This document shows positions 15,649 to 23,825 of a DNA stretch of 37,487 nucleotides, piece by piece. Position numbers and translations under genes: made by a program. Numbering within the stretch: the stretch's first letter is position 1; each line of letters begins with the position of its first letter. The notes beneath the pieces are model-generated. The model worked only from the letters and a program-made list of their open reading frames with translations. It ran no database searches and was not told where the DNA came from. Origin of the DNA: Streptomyces sp. Tue6028. Lineage in GTDB: Bacteria > Actinomycetota > Actinomycetes > Streptomycetales > Streptomycetaceae. The stretch covers positions 1 through 37,487 of the forward strand of contig NZ_MLCE01000038.1 of NCBI RefSeq assembly GCF_002300165.1. Reading direction: 5' to 3'.

Positions 15649-16626
15649 CTACGAGACGACGTCCCGGGGCGGCTTGCCCGCCACGAAGTCGGCCGCGTTC
15701 TGGACGGCCGCCAGCGCGATCCGCACCAGCGTCTCGCGTGTGACACCGGCGACGTGCGGGGAGAGCACCACGTTCGGCGCCTTCAGCAACCGCAGGGCCG
15801 GGGTGGGCGGTTCGGGGTCGAACACGTCGAGGCCCGCGCCGGCCAGGGCGCCCGCCTCCAGCGCGTCCGCGAGGGCGTCCTGGTCGATCAGGGCGCCCCG
15901 CGCGGTGTTCACGACGAACGCCGTCGGCTTGAGCAGCGCGAGCCGCTCGGCGTTCAGCAGGTGCCGGGTGTCGTCGGTCAGGGGCGCGTGCAGGGTGACG
16001 TAGTCCGAGGTCCGCAGCAGTTCGTCGAGCCCGACATGGCGGGCCCCGCCGAGCCGGGCCGCCGTCTCCGCGTCGAGCGGCCGCGGACCCGCGTACACGA
16101 TGGTCATGTCGAAGGCGACCGCGCGGCGGGCGACCTCCTCGCCGATGTGCCCGAGCCCCACGATGCCGAGCGTCTTCCCGGACAGCTCGGTGATCGACTG
16201 CTGGAGCCGCGGCAGGGCCCAGTCGGCCTCGACGAGGGCGGTGTGCGCGGGCACGAGCTGCTTGGCGAGGGCGAGCATCAGGGCGAAGGTCTGCTCGGCC
16301 ACGTTCTGCTTCTCGGCACCGCTGGAGCCGATGTTGCACACCGGGACGCCCTTGGCGCGCGCCGCGTCCAGGTCGACGTAGTCGAAGCCGTGACTGGCGC
16401 ACTGGATCAGCTCCAGGGCCGGTGCGGCGGCGATGTGCTCGGCGGTCACCGGGGCCAGACCGGTGATGACGACATGCGCCTCGCGCAGCGCGACGGGGTC
16501 CTCGTCGGTGGCCTCCACCACGGTCACCCGGGCCTCGCCGGGGAAGACGCCGGCGAGCGCGGCGCCCGCCGTCCGTCCGCCCACGTGCGGCGAGACGACG
16601 GCGAGGACGTTCTTCGGGTCGGTCAT
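15649..16626 (-). CDS. D-isomer-specific 2-hydroxyacid dehydrogenase
   Basis: 325 residues, NAD(P)-dependent oxidoreductase interconverting a 2-keto acid and a D-2-hydroxy acid. The Rossmann motif is GIVGLGHIG, and the catalytic set is Arg in NTARGALID, Glu in FDPEPP and His in LSPHVAG. The N-terminal catalytic subdomain carries ITGLAPVT and CASHGFDYVDL. The ATG at 16626 overlaps the stop of the upstream oxidase gene (ATGA), so the two are translationally coupled; a longer open frame upstream is antisense-frame noise over the oxidase gene. Pairing with an FMN-dependent hydroxyacid oxidase suggests a route that oxidises one hydroxyacid while handling the resulting keto acid. The substrate is not determinable. 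Confidence 0.93.
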   Translation of the reverse strand: MTDPKNVLAVVSPHVGGRTAGAALAGVFPGEARVTVVEATDEDPVALREAHVVITGLAPVTAEHIAAAPALELIQCASHGFDYVDLDAARAKGVPVCNIGSSGAEKQNVAEQTFALMLALAKQLVPAHTALVEADWALPRLQQSITELSGKTLGIVGLGHIGEEVARRAVAFDMTIVYAGPRPLDAETAARLGGARHVGLDELLRTSDYVTLHAPLTDDTRHLLNAERLALLKPTAFVVNTARGALIDQDALADALEAGALAGAGLDVFDPEPPTPALRLLKAPNVVLSPHVAGVTRETLVRIALAAVQNAADFVAGKPPRDVVS

Positions 16627-17792
16627 GCGCTGTCCTCGGTCAGGTCGTCGGGGCCGATGGTGTCCGGGCGGGCGTGCCCGGACAGGGCGAGTGTCAGGTC
16701 GAACTCGGCGAGCAGGCAGCGGATGACGTGCTCGACGCCCGCCTGCCCGTCGAGGCCCAGCCCGTAGGCGTACGGGCGGCCGACGAGCACGGCCCGCGCG
16801 CCGAGCGCGAGCGCCTTGAAGATGTCGTCGCCCGTACGTACGCCGCTGTCGAACAGGACGGTCAGCCGGTCGCCCACCGCTTCGACGACACGGGGCAGCG
16901 CGTCGGCGGCGGCCACCGACCCCGCCACCTGCCGGCCACCGTGGTTGGAGACGACCACGCCGTCCATCCCCGCGTCGGCCGCGAGGCGCGCGTCGTCCGG
17001 GTGCAGGATGCCCTTGAGGACGATCGGACCGTCCCAGTTCTCGCGCAGGAAGGCCAGGTCGGGCCAGGTCTTGCCGGGGTCCGCGAACATGCCCACGAAG
17101 TGCATCACGGCCGCGTTCGGGTCCTCGTGCACCGGCTTCGCCAGACCCGCCTGGAACGCCGGGTCGGAGAAGTAGTTGGCGGTGCCCACGCCGTGCAGGA
17201 ACGGCAGGTACGCCTGATCGAGGTCGCGCGGACGCCAGGCCAGCAGGGGAGTGTCGAGGGTGACGAGCAGCGCGGTGAACCCCGAGGCCTTGGCCCGGTC
17301 CAGGAAGCTCCGGGTGACCTCCCGGTCCTTCGCCCAGTACAGCTGGAACCACCGCTCCCCGTCGCCCATCGCCTCCGCGACCTGCTCCATGGGGGTGCTG
17401 GAGGCCGACGACAGGATGTACGGGACGCCCTGCGCCGCGGCGGCCCGCGCGGCGGCCGGCTCGGCGCCCGGATGCATGATCGACAGGACGCCCACCGGCG
17501 CGAGCGCCAGCGGTGCGGGCAGCGCGCGGCCCAGCACCTCCACGGACAGGTCGCGCTCGTGCACGTCACGCAGCATGCGCGGCACGATCCGACGCCGGTC
17601 CAGGGCCTCCCGGTTGGCGCGTGCGGTACTGCCGCTGCCCGCGCTGCCCGCCACATAGCCGACCGGACCGGGACCGAGGCGCTGCTCGGTGAGCTCCTCC
17701 AGCCGCGTCAGATCGGTGGGCAGCCGGGGTACGGCACCCGTCATTCCGTTCAGATAGATCTCGTACTGGAAGTCGGCCCAATGCTTCGCCAT
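16623..17792 (-). CDS. FMN-dependent alpha-hydroxyacid oxidase (lactate 2-monooxygenase-like)
   Basis: 389 residues, (beta/alpha)8 flavoprotein of the glycolate oxidase/lactate oxidase family. Visible landmarks: LALAPVGVLSIMHPGAE, SSASSTPMEQVAEA, WFQLYWAKD, LVTLDTPLLAWRPRD, VLKGIL, the active-site SNHGGRQVAGS (His base and substrate Arg), and the phosphate-binding DSGVRTGDDI and ALGARAVLVGRPY. SNHGGRQVAGSVAAADALP and a length near 390 resemble lactate 2-monooxygenases, which decarboxylate lactate to acetate, more than plain oxidases. The ATG at 17792 has GAGAGGCGGG upstream; the open frame runs 40 codons further back without family similarity. It is first in the operon with the D-hydroxyacid dehydrogenase and divergent from a PucR-type regulator, its likely controller. 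Confidence 0.9.
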   Translation of the reverse strand: MAKHWADFQYEIYLNGMTGAVPRLPTDLTRLEELTEQRLGPGPVGYVAGSAGSGSTARANREALDRRRIVPRMLRDVHERDLSVEVLGRALPAPLALAPVGVLSIMHPGAEPAAARAAAAQGVPYILSSASSTPMEQVAEAMGDGERWFQLYWAKDREVTRSFLDRAKASGFTALLVTLDTPLLAWRPRDLDQAYLPFLHGVGTANYFSDPAFQAGLAKPVHEDPNAAVMHFVGMFADPGKTWPDLAFLRENWDGPIVLKGILHPDDARLAADAGMDGVVVSNHGGRQVAGSVAAADALPRVVEAVGDRLTVLFDSGVRTGDDIFKALALGARAVLVGRPYAYGLGLDGQAGVEHVIRCLLAEFDLTLALSGHARPDTIGPDDLTEDSA

Positions 17793-17869
17793 CCGTACGT
17801 CCCGCCTCTCGTCCCTGAGACCGCGCTGTACGCCGACGATCCTTGCGACTGTGACAAGGTCCGTCCACC

Positions 17870-19156
17870 ATGGTGCGCACATCGCGCGACTGGGACTATC
17901 ACGGGGTGACAAACAGCAGGACGAACGCCGGCTCCGGTCCCGCGCCGAGGGCCGGGTCCGAAGGGCGGCCGGACACCGCGACGGGCGGGTCCCCGGCGGC
18001 CCGGGCCCGGGTCCGGCGCGACATGGTCGCCGACCCGAGGGTCGTGGAGGCGGTCGTCGCGGCTGTCCACGCGCAGGTCCCGGTGTACGCGGCGCTGGAC
18101 GACAGCCGGCTTCCGGAGGTCCGCGCCATCGCGGCCTGGGGCGTGGACAGACTGCTCCACCTGTGGGTGACCGACGGCGCCCTGGAACCCGCCGACCTGC
18201 GGCGTTTTCGCGGCATCGCGGCGGCCCGCGCCGCGGACGGGCGTCCCGTCCAGGCGGTGCTGCGCGCCTACCGCGTCGCGGCGACGGTCCTCACCGACGA
18301 GATCGCGGCCCGCGCTCCGGGGCTGGCGGCGGCCGACGCGTTCGCGCTCGCCCGCATGCTGCTGACCGCCCTGGACACACTCTCCGAGGAGATGGCCACG
18401 GCCTACGCCGTGACCAGCGAGGACCTCGCGGGGGACCGCGACCGGGCCCTGCGGCTGCTGCTCGACGACCTGATCGCCGGACGGCACGCCTCGGCGGGCG
18501 CGCTGACGGACCGGTCGGCCCGGCTCGGCGTCCAGCTCCCCGAGCCCTACTGCCTGCTGGTGGCGGAGACACAGGAGCCGGGCGGCCCGGACCTTTCGTA
18601 CGAGGCGGCGACGGAACTGCTCGACGAACTCGGCGGCACGGGCACCTCACTGTCCACGATCCGCGGCTCCCGCGCCGTACTGATGTTCTCCGCCGCGGCC
18701 GTCGGCCGGGCGGGCGCCCTGCTGGCGCGCCGGGCCTGGCGCGGCTGCGCCGTCACCGGCGAGGGCCTGGACCGGGTCGCCGTCGCCCATCGTCTGGCCG
18801 CCGACGCCCTGGACACCGCGCCCGCCCACGCCCACCGTCCCGGTGGCCTCCTCACGGACGCCGACGCACAGGTCCTCGCCCTGCTCGCCGGTCATCCCGC
18901 GGCCGCCCCCGACCACATCGCCCGCCTGGTCCTCGGTCCGCTCACGGACCCGGACCAGCGCCACCTCCTGGAGGCGCTCACCGCGTACATCGACGCGGGT
19001 TCGGCGAGCGCCGCGGCCCGCGCCCTGCACCTGCACCCGCAGTCCCTGCGCTACCGCCTGCGGCGCATCCGGGAACTGACGGCCCGCGACCCCCGCGACC
19101 CCTGGCACCGGCTGACCCTCGACGTCGCGCGCACCGTCGCGGGGCCGCGGACCTGA
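17870..19156 (+). CDS. PucR-family transcriptional regulator
   Basis: 428 residues from ATG 17870; a GTG at 17906 is an alternative start and the first 50 residues are disordered. The body follows the PucR/CdaR plan: an N-terminal RsbRD-like helical domain (about 55-200, with GRPVQAVLRAYRVAA), a GGDEF-related middle domain, and a C-terminal HTH_30 DNA-binding domain in which ALTAYIDAGSASAAARALHLH and QSLRYRLRRIRELT are the family signature. Such proteins control catabolic genes for purines, proline, sugar acids and similar compounds, usually by responding to the substrate. It is divergent from the hydroxyacid oxidase/dehydrogenase operon and convergent with the cyclase-permease operon, so either or both could be targets. 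Confidence 0.9.
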   Translation: MVRTSRDWDYHGVTNSRTNAGSGPAPRAGSEGRPDTATGGSPAARARVRRDMVADPRVVEAVVAAVHAQVPVYAALDDSRLPEVRAIAAWGVDRLLHLWVTDGALEPADLRRFRGIAAARAADGRPVQAVLRAYRVAATVLTDEIAARAPGLAAADAFALARMLLTALDTLSEEMATAYAVTSEDLAGDRDRALRLLLDDLIAGRHASAGALTDRSARLGVQLPEPYCLLVAETQEPGGPDLSYEAATELLDELGGTGTSLSTIRGSRAVLMFSAAAVGRAGALLARRAWRGCAVTGEGLDRVAVAHRLAADALDTAPAHAHRPGGLLTDADAQVLALLAGHPAAAPDHIARLVLGPLTDPDQRHLLEALTAYIDAGSASAAARALHLHPQSLRYRLRRIRELTARDPRDPWHRLTLDVARTVAGPRT

Positions 19157-19191
19157 GCCGGCGAGCAGGGCCGGCGCGCGGGGCTGTGCGG

Positions 19192-19863
19192 TCAGCCGAC
19201 GCGGGCCACCGCTCGCACCGGCGCTCCGTCGGCCGCGGGCAGCCGCAGCGGAAAGAGGAAGACCTCGACCTCCCGCGCGCCCACCAGCTGCTCCAGGCCG
19301 GTGAGGTTCTCCGCGATGACGCCTCCCGCACCGCACAGGACGCGATGGGCCGGGAGCCCGAAGTCCGCGTGGGGGTCGCCGGGCCGGGGTGTGGCGTCGA
19401 CGCTGAGCGCGTCGACGGCCACGGTGCGGACGCCCGCCTCCACCATCGCCTCGGCCGCCGCCGGGGTCAGCCACGGATGGTCCAGGTATCCGGCCGTGCC
19501 CCAGTGCGCCGACCATCCGGTGACGAGCAGCAGGATCGAGCCGGGCTCCAGGCGCAGCCGGCTGAGGGCGGGCGTGAGCAGCTCCGGGGTGATCGGTGAC
19601 CTGGCCGGAAGGCCCCGGGCGTCGGCCACGACGGCGCGGCCCGCGAACCGGTCCAGCGGCAGCGCGTCGAGCGTGGGCCAGGCGTCGTCGACGTGGTACG
19701 GCGCGTCGACGTGCGTCCCGGACTGCGAACCCATGTGCAGGCGCTGGACGTTGACCCCGTCCCGCGAGGCCCGCAGGGCCTGCGAGACCTCCACCTCCGG
19801 GTCACCGGGATACACGGGCATCCCGGTGACCAGAGGGACGGACAGGTCCAGCCAGCTCCCCAT
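19192..19863 (-). CDS. Cyclase-family metal-dependent hydrolase (kynurenine formamidase-like)
   Basis: 223 residues. The family metal motif is present as SGTHVDAPYH, with the acidic and histidine ligands of the HxxxDxxxH type, and the N-terminus DLSVPLVTGMPVYPGDPEVE is typical. Members hydrolyse amide or imide bonds (kynurenine formamidase, isatin hydrolase and others). ATG 19863 shares one base with the stop of the permease gene (TGATG), so the pair is translationally coupled. With an NCS1 permease next to it, the enzyme may open a ring in an imported heterocycle such as a hydantoin, pyrimidine or isatin. That assignment is inference; the family call is firm. Confidence 0.9.
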   Translation of the reverse strand: MGSWLDLSVPLVTGMPVYPGDPEVEVSQALRASRDGVNVQRLHMGSQSGTHVDAPYHVDDAWPTLDALPLDRFAGRAVVADARGLPARSPITPELLTPALSRLRLEPGSILLLVTGWSAHWGTAGYLDHPWLTPAAAEAMVEAGVRTVAVDALSVDATPRPGDPHADFGLPAHRVLCGAGGVIAENLTGLEQLVGAREVEVFLFPLRLPAADGAPVRAVARVG

Positions 19864-21446
19864 CAGCGGCCCTCGCCGGCGAGGGCAGGCGCCGGGTCGG
19901 CCGCCTCCGCGCCGGGGCCGGTGATCGGCGGCACCGGGGCGTCGACGGTACGGGCGAACCGCGCACCCTCGGGCCCGTACGCGGCCCTGGGCTCGGGGAA
20001 GATCCGCAGCAGGGCCAGGAAGAGCACCGCGGCCACGGCCAGCGACAGCGGCAGGCTGATGTCGACGCCGTTCGCCAGGTCGCCGAGCGGGCCGACGAAC
20101 TGACCGGGGATGTTGGTGAAGAGCACGCCGACCACCGCGGCGACCCACCAGGCCGTCATGCCGCGCCAGTTCCAGCCGTGCGCGAACCAGTAGCGGCCAC
20201 CGCGCTGACGGCGGTTGAAGACCTGGAGCGCGTCGGGGTCGTACCAGCCGCGCCGGGTGTGGAAGCCGAGGATCATGACGACCATCCACGGGGTGGTGCA
20301 GGTGATGATCATCGTGGCGAAGGTCGAGATCGACTGCACCAGGTCGAACCCGAAGCGGCCGATGAAGATGAAGGCGATGGAGAGCGCGCCGACCAGGAAC
20401 GTCGCCTGGACCCGGGACAGCCGGGGGAAGACCGACGAGAAGTCGAGCCCGGTGCCGTACAGGGACGTCGTGCCCGTCGACATGCCGCCGATCAGCGCGA
20501 GCAGACAGACCGGCAGGAAGAACCAGCTCGGTGAGATGGCGAGCAGTCCGCCCACGAAGTCCGGGGCGGCCGGGTCGACGTACTTCGGCGCCTTGGTCGC
20601 GATGATGGAGGCGGTGGCGAGTCCGAAGACGAACGGCAGCAGGGTCGCGAGCTGGGAGAGGAAGGCGGCACCTATGACCTTGCGGCGCGGGGTGTCCGCC
20701 GGGATGTAGCGCGACCAGTCGCCGAGGAAGGCGCCGAACGACACCGGGTTCGACAGCACGATCAGCGCCGCGCCGATGAAGGAGGGCCAGAACAGCGCCT
20801 GGGTGGCCGAGTCGGCCGAGGACGTGAACACCCCCGCGTACGACGGGTCGAAGTCCCCGGCGAAGGCGATCGCACCGACCAGGAACAGCACGGTCGCCGA
20901 GGTCACCGCGATCTTGTTGACGAACAGCATGAAGCGGAAGCCGTACACGCACACCGCGAGCACCAGACCACCGAAGAGCGCGTAGGCGACGGAGTACGAG
21001 AGCGTGCTGCGCTCCAGGCCGAACAGCCGGTGCGCGCCGCCGACCAGGGCGTCGCCGGAGCTCCACACGGAGATGGAGAAGAACGCGACGGCCGTCAGCA
21101 GCGACAGGAACGAGCCGACGACGCGCCCGTGCACGCCGAGGTGGGCGGACGAGGCGACCGCGTTGTTCGTGCCGTTCGCCGGCCCGAACACCGCCATCGG
21201 GCACAGGATCAGCGCACCGACGACCACGCCGAGGAGCGTCGCGGCGAGCCCTTGCCAGAAGGAGAGCCCGAAGAGGATGGGGAAGGCCCCGAGGACGCAG
21301 GTGGAGAAGGTGTTCGCACCGCCGAAGGCGACCCGGAACAGGTCGAGCGGCGTCGCGGTGCGGTCCGCGTCGGGGATGCGCTCGACACCGTAGGTCTCGA
21401 CCTCGGTGAGGGACGGCGGGGGAGTGGTCGGGGAGTTGTCGGACAA
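19863..21446 (-). CDS. NCS1-family nucleobase:cation symporter (cytosine permease-like)
   Basis: 527 residues with about 12 membrane helices, a Na+ or H+ coupled importer of purines, pyrimidines, hydantoins or thiamine-related compounds. Family features: VERIPDADRT before helix 1, FRVAFGGANTFSTCVLG, CPMAVFGPANGTNNAVASSAHLGVHG, NPVSFGAFLGDWSRYIP, and GGMSTGTTSLYGTGLDFSS. The start is TTG 21446, supported by GGAG eight bases upstream; no better ATG or GTG lies near. It is first in a two-gene operon with the cyclase-family hydrolase, pointing to uptake and hydrolysis of one substrate. A perfect TTGACA lies on the minus strand at 21594-21589, but the hexamer at normal -10 distance is poor. Confidence 0.92.
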   Translation of the reverse strand: MSDNSPTTPPPSLTEVETYGVERIPDADRTATPLDLFRVAFGGANTFSTCVLGAFPILFGLSFWQGLAATLLGVVVGALILCPMAVFGPANGTNNAVASSAHLGVHGRVVGSFLSLLTAVAFFSISVWSSGDALVGGAHRLFGLERSTLSYSVAYALFGGLVLAVCVYGFRFMLFVNKIAVTSATVLFLVGAIAFAGDFDPSYAGVFTSSADSATQALFWPSFIGAALIVLSNPVSFGAFLGDWSRYIPADTPRRKVIGAAFLSQLATLLPFVFGLATASIIATKAPKYVDPAAPDFVGGLLAISPSWFFLPVCLLALIGGMSTGTTSLYGTGLDFSSVFPRLSRVQATFLVGALSIAFIFIGRFGFDLVQSISTFATMIITCTTPWMVVMILGFHTRRGWYDPDALQVFNRRQRGGRYWFAHGWNWRGMTAWWVAAVVGVLFTNIPGQFVGPLGDLANGVDISLPLSLAVAAVLFLALLRIFPEPRAAYGPEGARFARTVDAPVPPITGPGAEAADPAPALAGEGR

Positions 21447-21697
21447 GAGTGCTCCAGCGAAGTGCCTGTACCCGGACGGGCGGTGGAGCGCGTTGTGGCG
21501 CGGTGGGAGGAAGGCCGGTGGCCGCCGCCGGGGTGTGCGGCGTGAGGGGACGCCTTCCTTGAAGGGGTGTGCCGACGCTACGGCGGCCTGTCAAGTGCAC
21601 ACCAGTGGGCGAACCATCCATCCCTTGCGGACACCCTGGAGCATTCGTCCATTCCGTGCCGGCCGCCGCCGGGAGGGGGAGGGGCATGGGGTGCGGG

Positions 21698-22159
21698 TCA
21701 GCCGGCCGGGTCCTCGCCGTGCGCGGCGAGCCATCCGTGCCAGCGGTGGACGGCGACCGCGATCACCGGGCCGTCCGGCGGCCGGCCGCGGTACTGGGCG
21801 TACTTCTCGCGCAGCGCGGCGACCGCCGTTCCGTACGTCTCCCGCGCAGTTCCCTCCGGCGCGGCGGGCGGCACGACGCGTGCGTCGCCGTCCGCCCGGA
21901 CCCACCACAGGCGGCTCCAGTCCTCGTCGTACGCGTCCACGAGCAGACAGACGGCCGGGTGCGCCGCGATGTTGCGCAGCCGCTTCAGCCGCGGGGACCG
22001 CTTGGGCTTCCCGTCGACCGCGGTGACGATCTCGTCGCCGAGTACGGCGAACACGACCGGCACCAGGTGCGGGCGCCCCCCGGCGTCCACGGTCGCCAGC
22101 CGCGCCACCCGCGCGGTGAGGAAGCGGCGTCGCGCTTCCGTCTCGTCCATGTCCGGCAC
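21698..22159 (-). CDS. PPOX-class, probably F420-dependent, oxidoreductase (TIGR03668-like)
   Basis: 153 residues with the split beta-barrel of pyridoxamine-phosphate-oxidase-like flavoproteins. RVARLATVDAGGRPHLVPVVFAVL, VDGKPKRSPRLKRLRNIAAHPAVCLLVD, DWSRLWWVRADG and REKYAQYR are characteristic of the actinobacterial subgroup that binds coenzyme F420 rather than FMN. The physiological substrate is unknown for this subgroup. I place the start at GTG 22159 because GGAGG lies six bases upstream; the ATG at 22150 would be 15 bases from that site. Four 19-bp tandem repeats lie just upstream (22193-22268), inside the probable leader or promoter. Confidence 0.85.
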   Translation of the reverse strand: MPDMDETEARRRFLTARVARLATVDAGGRPHLVPVVFAVLGDEIVTAVDGKPKRSPRLKRLRNIAAHPAVCLLVDAYDEDWSRLWWVRADGDARVVPPAAPEGTARETYGTAVAALREKYAQYRGRPPDGPVIAVAVHRWHGWLAAHGEDPAG

Positions 22160-22192
22160 GGTGAGCCTCCGGTCCTTCCTGTCGGGCGAAGG

Positions 22193-22268
22193 CCCGACGA
22201 CCCGGCGACGGCCCGACGACCCGGCGACGGCCCGACGACCCGGCGACGGCCCGACGACCCGGCGAAGG
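22193..22268. repeat. Four tandem copies of a 19-bp repeat
   Basis: Unit CCCGACGACCCGGCGACGG starts at 22193, 22212, 22231 and 22250; the first three are identical and the fourth ends GAAGG. The array lies 34-109 bases upstream of the PPOX-class gene start. The unit is not a multiple of three, so it is not built for coding. Confidence 0.9.
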
Positions 22269-22449
22269 CCCGCCGTGCCGGCGATCCCCGGGGTGCCGGC
22301 GCCGCCCGCCGTGCCGTCGGCGTACGGACGAACCCTCGGCCGGAACAGCCGGAGCGGCCGGAACACAGCCGTCCGGTTGTGTCCGTTCCCAGTGTGGCGC
22401 GACAGCCGGGAGGCGGGGGCCGTCCGTGCGCCGGAGGAGGGAGAACCGG

Positions 22450-23001
22450 TCACTCCTCGTCGGTCGCCGTGTCCCCCGGTTCGGTGTCCGGACCCTGCGC
22501 CCGCACGCGCTGCACGTGCTCCAGCGACTCGCGCAGTTCCGCGAGCCAGTCGTCGGTGTGGCGCTGCACCAGGCGCACGCACCAGGCGAGGGCGTCGCTG
22601 CGGCTGCGGGCGACCCCGGCGGCGACCAGGGTGTCCAGGACCTGGCGCTCGGGCTGGCGCAGCCGCGTCATGACCGGCGCCGCGACGTGCGTGAACAGGG
22701 CGCGCACCGAGCCGCACTCCACGCCCCAGGACACCTTCTTGCGGAACCGGTGCTCCGCCTCGCGCGCCACCGCGATCCGGTCCTCGCGGGTGCGCTCCCT
22801 GAATTCCTGGACGCGTGCCTCGACGGCCGCCTCCTTCTCGGCGTCCGATGCGTCGTCGCCGAGCCGGGGTTCGGGGATGCGGCCGACGACCGTGATCTCC
22901 TCCCGGTCGACCGTGACCTCCACGAGGCTCTCGAAGAGGTCGTCGGGCAGGCGGCCGGCGAACCAGCCGCGCAGCTTGTCGCGTTGCTCCGATGTAATCA
23001 T
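22450..23001 (-). CDS. Conserved-looking hypothetical protein, 183 aa
   Basis: I do not recognise a family. The protein is soluble, charged and mostly helical. The first 45 residues (SEQRDKLRGWFAGRLPDDLF, then VEVTVDREEITVVGRIPEP) read as helix plus two strands. An acidic linker follows (SDAEKEAAVEARVQEFRERTRED), then a central part with FRKKVSWGVECGS, and a helical C-terminal part with ARSRSDALAWCVRLV. Codon use is typical of the neighbourhood, so it is a real gene. The ATG at 23001 has no ribosome site but a plausible leaderless promoter, and an inverted repeat touches the start codon, hinting at autoregulation or control by a nearby repressor. Confidence 0.75.
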   Translation of the reverse strand: MITSEQRDKLRGWFAGRLPDDLFESLVEVTVDREEITVVGRIPEPRLGDDASDAEKEAAVEARVQEFRERTREDRIAVAREAEHRFRKKVSWGVECGSVRALFTHVAAPVMTRLRQPERQVLDTLVAAGVARSRSDALAWCVRLVQRHTDDWLAELRESLEHVQRVRAQGPDTEPGDTATDEE

Positions 23002-23036
23002 GTAATCACCATTACTCCGCGGGCGAAATGGGGCAA
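23002..23036 (-). promoter_or_regulatory. Leaderless promoter and operator-like repeat of the 183-aa gene
   Basis: On the minus strand TTGCCC (23036-23031), 16 bases, TAATGG (23014-23009), then seven bases to the ATG. GTAAT-CACC-ATTAC (23002-23015) is a perfect 5-bp inverted repeat over the -10 and transcription start. The eight-base word ATGTAATC is also repeated in tandem at 22992-23007, across the start codon. Confidence 0.45.
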
Positions 23037-23240
23037 GAGGGTCCGGGCGAAGTCCGCTGTGGGCTGAAGGCGCGGTCGGTGCCTGGCTCCGCCGGGGGCC
23101 CGCACGGGGGCGCCGCGGGGGTCCGGCGCGGGGTGAAGCGGAATGTTTCAGGCCTATTGCCGAGCCACGGAAATCTGGCCATGAGGTCCCGGCGGGCGAT
23201 CAACGGTGGCTCAATTCCGGGGCCCAGGCGTTCGAATTCC

Positions 23241-23276
23241 GTAACTTCACGCCACTGCTTCAACACTCAAAGTTAC
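23241..23276. promoter_or_regulatory. Inverted repeat GTAACTT-N22-AAGTTAC
   Basis: Perfect 7-bp arms 22 bases apart, 115-150 bases upstream of the SSI-type gene. The arm centres are 29 bases apart, close to three helical turns, which would suit a dimeric or cooperative regulator. Function is not known. Confidence 0.4.
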
Positions 23277-23390
23277 CGAAACGCATGGGGTCGATGTGTG
23301 TTTCTCGTGAGGACTCGGCAGACTCGCGCTCGCCGAACCGGCACCCGACCGAGCCGGTTTCGCATTCGATCGAGCGGAAGGATGCACACA

Positions 23391-23825
23391 ATGCCGAACA
23401 CCGCGCGTTGGGCAGCGGCTCTCACTCTGACGGCCACCGCCGTCTGCGGACCCGTCGTCGGGTCCGCCCACGCCGCCCCCGCCGCCGGCCCGTCCGGGCT
23501 CTACGCCCCGTCGGCCCTGGTGCTCACCACGGGCCACGGCGCCACCGCGGCCACCGTCACACCGGAGCGGGCCGTCACCCTGAACTGCGCCCCGACGGCC
23601 TCCGGCACCCACCCCGCCGCCGTGCAGGCCTGCGCCGAACTGCGCGGCGCCGGCGGGGATCCGGGCGCGCTGACGCTCAGAGACGGCGTCTTCTGTACCA
23701 GGCAATACGACCCCGTGGTGGTCACGGTCGAGGGTGTCTGGCAGGGCAAGCGCGTCTCCTACGAACGCACCTTCGCCAACGAGTGCGTGAAGAACTCCTA
23801 CGGGACGACCGTCTTCACGTTCTGA
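23391..23825 (+). CDS. Secreted SSI-family (Streptomyces subtilisin inhibitor) protease inhibitor
   Basis: 144 residues: a Sec signal peptide (to about 28, ending SAHA) and a mature inhibitor. Both family disulphides are in place: CAPT...QAC (15 apart) and C102 to C132 (30 apart). Conserved features include AELRGAGGDPGAL, YDPVVVTVEGVWQGKRVSYERTF and the C-terminal TTVFTF. The reactive bond follows CTRQYD: P1 is Arg104 and P1' Gln105, where classical SSI has Met-Val. An Arg at P1 predicts stronger inhibition of trypsin-like proteases. GGAAGG ten bases upstream supports ATG 23391; ATG 23382 overlaps that site. SSI proteins are secreted in quantity and restrain the producer's own proteases. Confidence 0.95.
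   Translation: MPNTARWAAALTLTATAVCGPVVGSAHAAPAAGPSGLYAPSALVLTTGHGATAATVTPERAVTLNCAPTASGTHPAAVQACAELRGAGGDPGALTLRDGVFCTRQYDPVVVTVEGVWQGKRVSYERTFANECVKNSYGTTVFTF

Larger units (their letters stand above)
23002..23390. other. 389-bp divergent intergenic region
   Basis: It contains the promoter of the 183-aa gene at its left end. The right part, AT-richer than its surroundings (about 23140-23300), is the likely promoter area of the protease inhibitor gene and holds the GTAACTT/AAGTTAC inverted repeat. No gene was seen. Confidence 0.5.

Noticed and set aside
19157..19191. Terminator between the PucR and cyclase genes
   Set aside because: Only a short GCCGGC-type self-complementary match was found, not a convincing stem-loop.
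21589..21594. Perfect TTGACA on the minus strand as -35 of the permease promoter
   Set aside because: The hexamer at 17 bases spacing (CACACC) does not resemble a -10, so the promoter is not proven.
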